NCBI RefSeq assembly: GCF_003390925.1
Contig: NZ_QUBS01000090.1
Coordinates: forward strand, 186,001 to 250,000
Direction: 5' to 3'
DNA: 64,000 nucleotides
Origin: Trinickia diaoshuihuensis
GTDB taxonomy: Bacteria; Pseudomonadota; Gammaproteobacteria; Burkholderiales; Burkholderiaceae
The notes under the pieces are model-generated. The model did no database searches, was not told the origin of the DNA, and saw only the letters and a program-made list of their open reading frames with translations. A program made the translations under genes and the position numbers. This document shows, piece by piece, positions 8,519 to 16,331 of this stretch. The stretch's first letter is position 1; the number at the start of each line of letters is the position of its first letter.

Positions 8519-10147
8519 ATGACCACGGAGACCGATGTGGCAAACGTATTTTGGCGCGAAGACCAGATTCCCGAAGCTTGCCGAATCGCCGCGCCCTTGC
8601 ATCAGGACACGATCCTGATCGACGGCGAACTCGTACGCTGGAAAGGCGCCATGCGCCCGATTCGTTCGGCGATCGTCGTGGGCGATGCGGATGGTGCATT
8701 TACGCCGCAGGCACTCGGCAGCGTGCCGGACGCGGGCTTGCCGCAAGCCCTATCGGCTTTGTCCGCCGCCGAAGCGGCCTATGGCAACGGCCGCGGAACG
8801 TGGCCCACGCTGCACGTGGCCGAGCGTATCGCCTGCGTGGAAGATTTCACGCGTCGGATCCTCGCCAAGCGCGCGGAGATCGTTCGACTCATCATGTGGG
8901 AGATCGGCAAGACGCTCAAGGATTCGGAAAAGGAATTCGACCGGACGATCGCCTACATCAACGATACGATTTCCGAACTCAAGAAGCTCGACAATAGCGG
9001 ATCGCAGTTTCAAATCGTCGAGGGCACGCTGGGACAGATTCGACGCTCGCCGCTCGGCATCACGTTGTGCCTGGGGCCCTACAACTACCCCATGAACGAA
9101 ACGTTCACCACGTTGATTCCAGCCTTGATCATGGGCAACGTCGTGCTGCTCAAGCCACCGCGTTTCGGCACGCTGCTTTACGCGCCGATGGCCGATGCGA
9201 TGCGCGCGGCCTTTCCTCGCGGCGTGATCAATATGGTCTACGGCAGCGGCCATGAAGTGGTGCCCGCGTTGATGGAGACCGGCAAAATCAACGTGCTGGC
9301 GCTTATTGGGTCGAGCCGCGTTGCCGATCAATTGAAGAAAGCGCATCCGAAGTCGAATCGGTTGCGCGCCGTGCTCGGTTTGGATGCGAAGAATGCGGCG
9401 ATCGTATTGCCCGATGCCGATCTCGACGTTGCCGTGCGCGAGTGCGTAGCCGGTTCGTTGTCGTTCAACGGTCAGCGCTGCACCGCCATCAAGATGATTT
9501 TGGTGCATAGCTCGATTGCCGAGGCGTTCGTCGAACGGATGGCTGCCGAAGTCAATGCGCTCAAACGCGGCATGCCGTGGGAAGACGGCGTGATCATCAC
9601 GCCGTTGCCGGACAAGGGGAAATGCGACTACCTGAGCGAATGCGTTCGCGATGCGCGTGCGCATGGGGCGTCCGTCGTCAACGAAGGCGGCGCGACCGTA
9701 ACCGAAACGCTCTTTCATCCCGCGGTGGTCTATCCCGTCAACGCGTCGATGAAGCTTTACCGCGAGGAGCAGTTCGGTCCCGTCGTGCCGATCGCCCCCT
9801 TCGACGATATCGAGGAGACGCTGAACTACGTCATCACGTCCGATTTCGGGCAGCAGGTGAGCCTGTTCGGGCGCGATCCGTCGCAGATCGCGACGTTGGT
9901 CGACGCGCTGGCGAACCAGGTATGCCGCATCAATCTCAATACGCAATGCCAGCGCGGGCCCGATGCATTCCCGTTCGCCGGGCGAAAGGATTCGGCGGAA
10001 GGGACGCTTTCCGTCCACGACGCATTGCGTGCTTTCTCGATTCGCTCGATGGTCTCGACCAAAATGGACGAGCCCGGCAAGCAATTGATCGGCGCGATCG
10101 CGCAGTCCAATAAGAGCCGGTTCATCAATACGAACTTTATTCTTTAA
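8519..10147 (+). CDS. gapN: NADP-dependent non-phosphorylating glyceraldehyde-3-phosphate dehydrogenase-like ALDH
   Basis: 542 aa from ATG 8519, with AAAGGA ending 6 nt upstream; the in-frame extension into pyk is rejected. Aldehyde dehydrogenase superfamily; the relatives resembling it oxidise glyceraldehyde-3-phosphate directly to 3-phosphoglycerate, making NADPH and bypassing GAPDH and phosphoglycerate kinase. Seen: the fold segment LGPYNYPMNETFTTLIPALI, the catalytic cysteine in FNGQRCTAIK, and EEQFGPVVPIAPF. Odd: the usual LELGGK motif with the general-base Glu reads LGLDAKN here, so that Glu is not at its normal place. It lies 46 bp after pyruvate kinase, which supports a glycolytic role. 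The exact substrate is inferred. Confidence 0.85.
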   Translation: MTTETDVANVFWREDQIPEACRIAAPLHQDTILIDGELVRWKGAMRPIRSAIVVGDADGAFTPQALGSVPDAGLPQALSALSAAEAAYGNGRGTWPTLHVAERIACVEDFTRRILAKRAEIVRLIMWEIGKTLKDSEKEFDRTIAYINDTISELKKLDNSGSQFQIVEGTLGQIRRSPLGITLCLGPYNYPMNETFTTLIPALIMGNVVLLKPPRFGTLLYAPMADAMRAAFPRGVINMVYGSGHEVVPALMETGKINVLALIGSSRVADQLKKAHPKSNRLRAVLGLDAKNAAIVLPDADLDVAVRECVAGSLSFNGQRCTAIKMILVHSSIAEAFVERMAAEVNALKRGMPWEDGVIITPLPDKGKCDYLSECVRDARAHGASVVNEGGATVTETLFHPAVVYPVNASMKLYREEQFGPVVPIAPFDDIEETLNYVITSDFGQQVSLFGRDPSQIATLVDALANQVCRINLNTQCQRGPDAFPFAGRKDSAEGTLSVHDALRAFSIRSMVSTKMDEPGKQLIGAIAQSNKSRFINTNFIL

Positions 10148-10237
10148 ACCGTAGGTCGATTGGGCGCCGAGTGCGCGAGATAGCTCGCCGGCACTCGCCA
10201 TGCGCAATCGTTCCTTCGCCGCCGCTTTGCACACACC

Positions 10238-10657
10238 GTGCACAAACGAACAAAGTCATCGCCGCTGCCTCGACGACAAATCGTCGAGACGTTGCTGGCA
10301 GCTCATCTATCGCTCGTCGCGTGCCGAACGGGGCGAGGAAGCAAGCACTTGCTGTTTGAACTCGTGCACGCCACCTATCTTTCCTACATTCTTTGGACGC
10401 AGGGGTACGGCGAAGCCGAGCATGCGATGTTTTCGGCTGCCGAATCCGGTTTGGACGATGCCGCGCGGCTCGGCTACGAGACTGGTAGCTGGACGATCGA
10501 ATACGATACCGAGCAGGCGCTAAAGCCTGTTTTGGCGGTGTACGATCGTCAAGTCAGTACGGTCTCTGTCGGCGCACTCATCGCGGCTAAAGGCAAGCTC
10601 CGGCAACTGTTCGCCGGCGCAGGTGCCCGGAAGGCAACGGGTTCTGTTGCGGGTTAA
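10238..10657 (+). CDS. Conserved hypothetical protein, about 139 aa
   Basis: 139 aa from a GTG start at 10238. The protein is mostly helical with no signal peptide or transmembrane segment. The central part (FELVHATYLSYILWTQGYGEAEHAMFSAAE) is tryptophan/tyrosine-rich and looks like a genuine globular domain; in part it reads LVHATYLSYILWTQGYGEA. I have an impression of a Burkholderia-restricted family but cannot name a function. The coding frame is open with plausible codon use, and it stands alone between gapN and an SDR gene. The start codon is uncertain. Confidence 0.6.
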   Translation: MHKRTKSSPLPRRQIVETLLAAHLSLVACRTGRGSKHLLFELVHATYLSYILWTQGYGEAEHAMFSAAESGLDDAARLGYETGSWTIEYDTEQALKPVLAVYDRQVSTVSVGALIAAKGKLRQLFAGAGARKATGSVAG

Positions 10658-10734
10658 AGGGCTTAGTTAGACACCGGGGAACGAATCGTTGAAAATGCAC
10701 CGGAGCAAACCCCTTCGTTCCTAACAAGCCATTC

Positions 10735-11478
10735 ATGAAAGCTACGCATCCTGTCGCGCTGGTCACCGGTTCGACCTCGGGTATCGGCGCCGCGATCGCC
10801 CGGCGCTTGTCCGCGGAAGGATTCTCGGTCGTCCTGCATTCGAGGCAATCCGTCGAAGCGGGGCTTGGGTTTGCACGCGAACTCGGATCGGCAACGTACG
10901 TGCAAGCCGATCTATCCAATGACGCCGATAGGATCAGGCTCATCGACGAAGCGACCGCCGCATGGGGGCGGCTCGACGTTCTGGTGAATAACGCCGGAAT
11001 CAGTCGCGTCATTCCACATGCGGATTTGGACGCTGCCACGCCGGATGTGTGGCATCAGCTCCATGAAATCAACGTCGTGGCACCGTTTCGGCTCGTGGCG
11101 CTGGCGCAATCGGCGCTACGCGAAGCGGCCGAGCGCGGACGCCCCGGTTGTGTGGTGAACGTCAGTTCGCACGCGGGCGTTCGACCGAAGGGCGCATCGA
11201 TTCCCTATGCCGCGACGAAGGCGGCGCTCAATCATGTCACACGGCTCCTCGCGCTATCGCTGGCGCCGGCTATCCGTGTAAATGCGGTGGCGCCCGGTCT
11301 TGTGGACACGCCGCTCACGGCCGATTGGACGGATGCGCAAAGACTATGGAAGGAACGCTCGCCTATGCGCCGGGCCGCCAGTCCCGAGGATATTGCGCAG
11401 GCCGTCGCTTTGCTCGTTGCCTCGGATTATCTGACCGGCGAAATCCTTCTCTCGGACGGCGGGTTGAATCTAACGTAG
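10735..11478 (+). CDS. Short-chain dehydrogenase/reductase
   Basis: 247 aa. SDR fold with TGSTSGIGAAIA (residues 11-22), HSRQS after the second strand suggesting NADP preference, NNAG at about residue 86, Ser in VNVSSHAG, and YAATK (Tyr-x3-Lys). The C-terminal LTGEILLSDGGLNLT matches the FabG-like classical group. The substrate cannot be told from sequence. ATG 10735 is in frame with the motif at normal distance. It is followed 113 bp later by a VOC-family gene on the same strand; no shared pathway is evident. Confidence 0.88.
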   Translation: MKATHPVALVTGSTSGIGAAIARRLSAEGFSVVLHSRQSVEAGLGFARELGSATYVQADLSNDADRIRLIDEATAAWGRLDVLVNNAGISRVIPHADLDAATPDVWHQLHEINVVAPFRLVALAQSALREAAERGRPGCVVNVSSHAGVRPKGASIPYAATKAALNHVTRLLALSLAPAIRVNAVAPGLVDTPLTADWTDAQRLWKERSPMRRAASPEDIAQAVALLVASDYLTGEILLSDGGLNLT

Positions 11479-11591
11479 TTCGGCGGCCCAGGCAGAGGTA
11501 ACGCGGTCACTGTTTTTTGGTGGATACTGCGCGTTGGCCGCGATAAATCGATTACAGCCTTGCGGCCGTGCCATCGATCTCAGGAGAATTC

Positions 11592-11954
11592 ATGTTCGAC
11601 CACGTCGCGATTGGCGTCAGCGATTACGAAGTTAGCAAAACGTTCTTCTTGAGGGCCCTGGAGCCGCTGGGAGTCAAGGTGGTGTCCGAAGGAGCGCTTG
11701 GCGTGGAAATGAGCCCGGACGGCCAAGCGTCGCTGTGCCTCGGCAAGACCGACGAGAAGCCCTCGCGTCTGCATCTGGCGTTCGTGGCGGAACGGCGCGA
11801 GCAAGTCGATGCGTTTTATCATGCGGCGCTTGCGGCCGGCGGTAAAGACAACGGCGCGCCCGGCCTGCGGCCGCAATACCACGAGAACTATTACGCGGCC
11901 TTCGTCATCGGCCCCGATGGGCATAACGTGGAAGTGGTTTGCCATAAGGCGTAG
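11592..11954 (+). CDS. VOC-family (glyoxalase/bleomycin resistance fold) protein
   Basis: 120 aa from ATG 11592 (MFDHVAIGVSDYEVSK), with AGGAGA just upstream; an in-frame ATG at 11568 is rejected. The VOC fold has paired beta-alpha-beta-beta-beta modules and usually binds a divalent metal. Seen: FDHVAIGVSDYEVSKTFF at the N-terminus, HLAFVAERREQVDAFYHAA in the middle, and YYAAFVIGPDGHNVEVVCHK at the end, the standard C-terminal motif with a metal-ligand Glu. The proteins act as isomerases, dioxygenases or resistance proteins; the substrate is unknown here. Confidence 0.85.
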   Translation: MFDHVAIGVSDYEVSKTFFLRALEPLGVKVVSEGALGVEMSPDGQASLCLGKTDEKPSRLHLAFVAERREQVDAFYHAALAAGGKDNGAPGLRPQYHENYYAAFVIGPDGHNVEVVCHKA

Positions 11955-12093
11955 GTGTCTCCGCGCACTAACGACGCAGGGCCAAACATGCAGATTCTGG
12001 ATGTACAGCCGATCGATACCGACACGCTTGGCGCGTTGATGCGCCACGTCGTGACGACGAGCCTGAGCCTCGAAAAACTCGGCGCCCACTGCG

Positions 12094-12201
12094 GTGCCCT
12101 TTTACCAATCGCTCGGTTTCGAGACGAATGAAGGCGCCGCATGCAAGGGCACAAGCGTTCCGATGATCCGGCATCTCGGCGATAGCCGCCCTATCCCATA
12201 G
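12094..12201 (+). pseudogene. Remnant of a second VOC-family gene
   Basis: An open frame of 35 codons reads VPFYQSLGFETNEGA and ends with TAG at 12199. VPFYQSLGFE is the helix-strand signature at the start of a VOC module, but nothing before or after completes a domain. The upstream part (from ATG 11988) is in another frame. This looks like decay debris of a glyoxalase-like gene. The rest of the gap from 11955 to about 12260 shows no other gene. Confidence 0.35.
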
Positions 12202-12265
12202 ACGAACTATTCCGTCCATTCTAAGAATCACCGCCACCGACGCGCCACCGGCCAATACAGCGCTA

Positions 12266-12295
12266 TTGACCGAAGCAACGAACACCCGCTAGGAT
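12266..12295 (+). promoter_or_regulatory. Candidate promoter of the cysS leader
   Basis: TTGACC (12266-12271) and TAGGAT (12290-12295) are separated by 18 bp, a reasonable sigma-70 promoter. The leader ATG starts exactly 7 nt after the -10 hexamer, so the transcript could begin at or next to the ATG. The AGGA inside the -10 could instead act as a Shine-Dalgarno sequence if transcription starts further upstream; the two readings exclude each other. Confidence 0.5.
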
Positions 12296-12302
12296 TGCCC
12301 GT

Positions 12303-12386
12303 ATGTCCCGGCAAACCACTTTCTTCTCGTCGTCCTCGTGCGCATGTTGTTGTCATAACAACCTGCCGGGGGGAAGCCGCGTCTAG
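12303..12386 (+). CDS. Cysteine-rich leader peptide of cysS
   Basis: 27 codons, ATG 12303 to TAG 12384-12386. Codons 9-12 are four serines and codons 13-17 read Cys-Ala-Cys-Cys-Cys, followed by His-Asn-Asn. Four Cys codons within five positions in a short ORF directly before a cysteinyl-tRNA synthetase gene and a terminator are the hallmark of ribosome-mediated attenuation: low Cys-tRNA would stall the ribosome at 12339-12353. AGGA lies 8 nt before the ATG, or forms part of the -10 box. The Cys codons also form one arm of hairpin GTTGTT/AACAAC (12346-12351 with 12357-12362). Confidence 0.75.
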   Translation: MSRQTTFFSSSSCACCCHNNLPGGSRV

Positions 12387-12431
12387 CAATCCAGCAAAAC
12401 GTCAAAACTATCGCCCTCTGGCCGCCCGTTG
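12359..12431 (+). promoter_or_regulatory. Candidate antiterminator of the cysS attenuator
   Basis: CAAC (12359-12362) and the six-G run 12368-12373 can pair with GTTG (12428-12431) and CCGCCC (12422-12427), with one G-G mismatch and a 5-nt bulge. This pairing would consume the 5' arm of the terminator. A ribosome stalled at the first Cys codon leaves both segments free, whereas one reaching the stop at 12384 would cover the G-run. The pairing was found by eye, not by folding. Confidence 0.45.
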
Positions 12432-12456
12432 AAAAACCGGCGGCTTTTTAGTTTTT
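12421..12456 (+). terminator. Intrinsic terminator/attenuator before cysS
   Basis: GCCGCCCGTT (12421-12430), GAAA tetraloop (12431-12434) and AACCGGCGGC (12435-12444) form a 10-bp stem with one mismatch. The tail is TTTTTAGTTTTT (12445-12456). It ends one base before the Shine-Dalgarno GGAGA of cysS, so it can only act as a conditional terminator of the leader transcript. Confidence 0.8.
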
Positions 12457-12467
12457 GGAGACAATCG

Positions 12468-13862
12468 ATGCCGCTTGCGCTGTATGACACCTGGTCGCGT
12501 ACCGTGCGCCCCTTCTCGCCCATTCACGCAGGTCAGGCCGGCATGTACTGCTGCGGACCGACGGTCTATGACCACGCGCATATCGGCAATCTCCGAACCT
12601 ACCTATTCGAAGACGTCTTGCGCCGCGCCCTCATACGCAATGGCTACGAGGTCCGGCATATCGTCAACATCACGGACGTAGGCCATCTCACCTCGGACGC
12701 CGACGAAGGCGAGGACAAGATGGAAAAAGGCAGCCGCCGAACGGGGGAATCGGCGTGGGCCATCGCTCGCCACTATACGGATGCATTCGTCGCGGATTGG
12801 CGCGCGCTCAATCTGCTCGAACCCACGCTGTGGTGCCGCGCGACGGATCATATCGGCGAACAGATCGCTTTTATCGACGAACTCGAACGAGCCGGCTACG
12901 TCTACCGCACCAACGACGGCCTCTATTTCGACACCAGCAAGCAAGACGATTACGGCTACCTGGCGCGGCTAGACCGTGCAGGGCTGCAAGCAGGAAAACG
13001 CGTTGCCCTAGGCGCGAAAAGAAACATCACCGACTTCGCGCTGTGGAAATTCACCCCTCCCGGCGTAAAGCGCCAGATGGAATGGGATAGCCCATGGGGC
13101 CGAGGCTTCCCAGGATGGCATATCGAATGCTCGGCGATGTCGGCCAAATACCTCGGCGCCTGGTTCGACATCCATTGCGGCGGCGAAGACCATATCGCCG
13201 TGCACCACAGCAACGAGATCGCGCAAACCCAAGCGGCCCACGGCACGCGGCTGGCGAACTTTTGGATGCACGGCCACTTCTTGACGCTCGATGCCGATAC
13301 GAAGATGTCAAAGTCGAGCGGCGACTTCATTCGCCTGCAAACCTTGGTGAGCCGAAACATCGACCCGCTCGCGTATCGCTACTTGTGCCTGACGGCCCAC
13401 TACCGCAGCAAGCTCAGTTTTAGTTGGGCCGCGCTCGAGGCGGCGCAAACGGCGCTCGCGCGCCTGCGCAATCTCTATTGGAGTTGGCCCGAAGGCGGTT
13501 GCGCCGACGCCGAGTTCATTGCGCGATTCGATGCGCAGGTCAACGAAGACCTGAACCTGCCGCGCGCGCTCGCCGTCGCGTGGGAACTCGCCAAGAGCAC
13601 TCTGCCACCCGCGACGTTAAGAGCAACGATGGATAGCTTCGATACAGTGCTCGGTCTTGGGCTACGCGATTGGAAGCCGGTAAAGTCCGACATCCCCGAA
13701 AACATCGCGATGTTGCTGACCGAGCGCGCGCAAGCGAGAGCGGATAAAGACTGGGCGAAAGCCGACCGCCTCCGTCAAACCCTAAGCACACTAGGCTGGA
13801 AAGTGGAGGACAGCAAGGATGGCCAGCGGCTGATCGAAATCGGTTTGGAAACAGCCGAATAA
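12468..13862 (+). CDS. cysS: Cysteinyl-tRNA synthetase, apparently the non-housekeeping type
   Basis: 464 aa from ATG 12468 with GGAGA 6 nt upstream; the in-frame extension to 12429 lies inside the terminator and is rejected. It charges tRNA-Cys with cysteine. Seen: zinc/cysteine-site Cys in MYCCGPTVYD (28-29), HIGN (38-41), WHIECSAM, HCGGEDHIAVHHSNEIAQ with remaining zinc ligands, and KMSKSSG (from residue 279). All catalytic motifs are intact. It differs strongly from the CysRS I recall as housekeeping in Burkholderia (which has MYVCGITVYD and a longer insertion), so this is probably a second copy. The leader peptide plus terminator upstream suggest induction when Cys-tRNA is uncharged. It converges with the MFS gene 2 bp away. 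Confidence 0.93.
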   Translation: MPLALYDTWSRTVRPFSPIHAGQAGMYCCGPTVYDHAHIGNLRTYLFEDVLRRALIRNGYEVRHIVNITDVGHLTSDADEGEDKMEKGSRRTGESAWAIARHYTDAFVADWRALNLLEPTLWCRATDHIGEQIAFIDELERAGYVYRTNDGLYFDTSKQDDYGYLARLDRAGLQAGKRVALGAKRNITDFALWKFTPPGVKRQMEWDSPWGRGFPGWHIECSAMSAKYLGAWFDIHCGGEDHIAVHHSNEIAQTQAAHGTRLANFWMHGHFLTLDADTKMSKSSGDFIRLQTLVSRNIDPLAYRYLCLTAHYRSKLSFSWAALEAAQTALARLRNLYWSWPEGGCADAEFIARFDAQVNEDLNLPRALAVAWELAKSTLPPATLRATMDSFDTVLGLGLRDWKPVKSDIPENIAMLLTERAQARADKDWAKADRLRQTLSTLGWKVEDSKDGQRLIEIGLETAE

Positions 13863-13864
13863 CG

Positions 13865-15079
13865 TCACGCCCCCGCTAATCTCGGGCGCAGCGCAATCGC
13901 CAAGGGGAAAATGGCCAACGCCGTCATCGCCGTGGCGATAGTCGCCCCCTGCGCCCCGATTCGATCGCCCAAGAAACCGTAGGCGACCGGCGCCAGCGCA
14001 CCGGACGCGATCACGCCTGTATAGAACAGCGCGAACGCCCGCTCGGTGCGCTCGACTGGGGTCAACTCAGGCACGGTGCCGTAGAGAATGGACGACGTGC
14101 CATTGAGCATCACCCCCAGCAACGGCAATAGGATCAGCGTCGGCGTCAATGGCAGAAAGACGGCGGCAAGAATCAGCGCCGCCGTCCCACCTTCGGTGGC
14201 AAGTACGGTTCCTATCACGCCCATGCGAGCGCCGAGCCAGCCGCATGCGAACTTGCCGGCGGCGCCGCCGATAAACACGAGCGCAAGCGCGGTACCCATC
14301 ATCGGCCGCGAGATCCCCTTAGCCGTCAACAGAAACGGCAGGAACGTCAACAACCCCATACGTACGGCCGTATCGAGCACGCCGATCGCGAACAGCAGCG
14401 AGAAACCCGACCGAGAACCTTGGCGCTCTTGCAGCGGCGTGCCGTCCTCCGACGACATTCCCCTTGGCGTCGAAGGGAGAAAAAGTGCAATCACCGCCGT
14501 AACGACTACCCCGACGACCGCCATCGCCCATAGCGCATGGCGCCACGGCATCATCGTGATCAGCAGCGAAATCGCCGCCGGCAAGGCGGATTTGCCGAGA
14601 TCGCCGGAAAAGTTATAGATACTCAACGGCCCTCTGGCATTCGCTCCATACGCACGCGAGACTGCCCCCGAAGCCAATGGGTGCTGCGTGCTGGAACCGC
14701 CGCCCGAAATAACCAGCGCCACGCACAAGCCGAGCAGCGTCCCCGACAATCCGGCGAGGCCATAGCCAAGGGCCGCGAGCAGCGTGCCGAATGCAAGCGT
14801 CGCCCGGGTACCGAACTTATCCGCGAGACGCCCTGCCGGCAACTGCAGCAGCGCCATCGCACCCGCGTAGAGTCCACGCAGAGCGGCGAGCGCGCCATAG
14901 CCGAGCCCGAAGTCGGTCTGCCAGACGGGGAGCAAGGCGTAGATCATGTCCGTGTACCCGTCGTGCAGCGCATGCGCCATACACGAGAGCCACAGTATCC
15001 GCTTGCGTATCACGGCGTTCGTCGAACCGGGGCCATCGGCCGTGCGTGTCGTCGCCCAAGAGAAAGAAAATAATCTCAT
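13865..15079 (-). CDS. MFS transporter, FsR (fosmidomycin resistance)-like
   Basis: 404 aa integral membrane protein with about 12 hydrophobic segments, starting after a hydrophilic N-terminus of some 28 residues (the true start may be further in). Seen: AHALHDGYTDMIYALLPVWQ, typical of FsR-like exporters; the loop 2-3 motif GRLADKFGTR; STQHPLASGAVSRAYG in the middle; and a second half with similar helix-loop pattern. Such proteins export drugs or small molecules by proton antiport at the inner membrane. Divergent from a LysR regulator 134 bp away, which likely controls it. The substrate is unknown. Confidence 0.85.
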   Translation of the reverse strand: MRLFSFSWATTRTADGPGSTNAVIRKRILWLSCMAHALHDGYTDMIYALLPVWQTDFGLGYGALAALRGLYAGAMALLQLPAGRLADKFGTRATLAFGTLLAALGYGLAGLSGTLLGLCVALVISGGGSSTQHPLASGAVSRAYGANARGPLSIYNFSGDLGKSALPAAISLLITMMPWRHALWAMAVVGVVVTAVIALFLPSTPRGMSSEDGTPLQERQGSRSGFSLLFAIGVLDTAVRMGLLTFLPFLLTAKGISRPMMGTALALVFIGGAAGKFACGWLGARMGVIGTVLATEGGTAALILAAVFLPLTPTLILLPLLGVMLNGTSSILYGTVPELTPVERTERAFALFYTGVIASGALAPVAYGFLGDRIGAQGATIATAMTALAIFPLAIALRPRLAGA

Positions 15080-15213
15080 CGTTGAATCGCATCGCGAAAG
15101 CGCGGGCTTTAGCGACGACTCGGCTTGTTGTTATTGAATTTAGGTAGTCTAAGTTCGCCCGAAATGATCCGCAATCAACGTAAAATTGGGTCACCCGGGA
15201 GAAAAAGTCACGC

Positions 15214-16185
15214 ATGGTCACGGAAAAGCGCAAAGGGAACGACGCGGACAATCTGCCTCCATTGAATGCCTTGCGGCACTTCGAGGCCGTCGCCCGCTTG
15301 GGGAGCTTCGCGGCCGCGGCAAACGAGCTGCATGTCACGCACTGGGCGGTAGGCAAACAGATTCGACTACTGGAGGATTGGTTCGGCCTGCCGCTCTTCG
15401 AGCGTCGGGCACGGGGCGTCGTACCGACCGATCAGGGCGCTGCGTTGCTGAGCGACGTCAACGGCGCCTTCGCTTGTTTGAGCCATTCAGTCACGCAACT
15501 GCGCCATGAACCGACGACCCGGCGCATTGCAGGCATCGTGCGCGTCAATGCGCTACCCAGCTTCGCTTTGTACTGGCTCATCCCGCGGCTATCCAATTTC
15601 CAAAGCAGCTTCCCCGATATCGATGTGAGGATCTCGACGACTTCACGCAAATTGCGCTACGTCGGCGATGCCTTCGACGTCGGCGTGCGCTCGGGACCTG
15701 AGCATGCCGCCGGGCTCGCATCGATGACGCTCATGCCCGATGTGCGTCTCCCGGCATGTAGCCCCGCCGTGCTGCGAAGCCGGCCGATCGCAACGCCTGC
15801 CGACTTGCGTCACCATACGCTTCTGCACTCCACCACCACGCGTACGGCCTGGGCCGATTGGCTGAGACAAGCCGGCGCGCCCGGCTTGCAAGGCAGTCGC
15901 CATCTCGACTTCGATCATGTCTTTCTCCAACTGAGCGCTGCCGTCGAAGGCCTAGGTGTGACATTGGCATCGCTGCCGCTCATCGAACGCGAGATCGCGG
16001 CGGGCCGGCTCGTCTGTCCGCTTGCGGAGCCGGCATGGCAAGCGCCGGACTATACGTTGGCCGTCAACACCGAACGCGCGGAGGATGAAGCCGTCGCGGC
16101 CTTCGTCAAGTGGATCACCGCTAGCGCCGCGCCCGAACGCACGGCATCGGCTCGCAATAAGTCCAAACAAAGGCCTCGCCGCTAA
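15214..16185 (+). CDS. LysR-family transcriptional regulator (GcvA-like)
   Basis: 323 aa. N-terminal winged HTH: LPPLNALRHFEAVARLGSFA, AAANELHVTHWAVGKQIRLLE and FERRARGVVPTDQGAAL, with the substrate-binding domain following. PPLNALRHFEA and VTHWAVGKQIRLLE are typical of the GcvA subgroup; the usual VTHSAVS reads VTHWAVG. It is divergent from the FsR-like transporter gene, the classic LysR-target arrangement, so it probably regulates that gene in response to the exported compound. Confidence 0.9.
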   Translation: MVTEKRKGNDADNLPPLNALRHFEAVARLGSFAAAANELHVTHWAVGKQIRLLEDWFGLPLFERRARGVVPTDQGAALLSDVNGAFACLSHSVTQLRHEPTTRRIAGIVRVNALPSFALYWLIPRLSNFQSSFPDIDVRISTTSRKLRYVGDAFDVGVRSGPEHAAGLASMTLMPDVRLPACSPAVLRSRPIATPADLRHHTLLHSTTTRTAWADWLRQAGAPGLQGSRHLDFDHVFLQLSAAVEGLGVTLASLPLIEREIAAGRLVCPLAEPAWQAPDYTLAVNTERAEDEAVAAFVKWITASAAPERTASARNKSKQRPRR

Positions 16186-16331
16186 GCGGTACGCTCGGTC
16201 ACACAAGACATTAGGTCAGACAAGACCGACAGCGGGCCGAAAGGTCTCCTTCATGACAGATTCGCATTCGTCGTAGACAGTCATCGGCTTGCGCATGCCC
16301 GATTGCTGTCTAACAACGATGAGGTGACAAC

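Noticed and set aside
12291-12294. AGGA as Shine-Dalgarno of the Cys leader
   Set aside because: Not fully rejected, but the same bases form the -10 hexamer TAGGAT; with a start site 7 nt downstream they would not be in the mRNA.
12429-12467. In-frame 5' extension of cysS starting at 12429
   Set aside because: It runs through the terminator stem and T-run, and the Shine-Dalgarno GGAGA points to ATG 12468.
15080-15213. LysR binding site (T-N11-A) in the MFS-lysR spacer
   Set aside because: Several T-N11-A matches exist by chance, and none has enough symmetry to be chosen.
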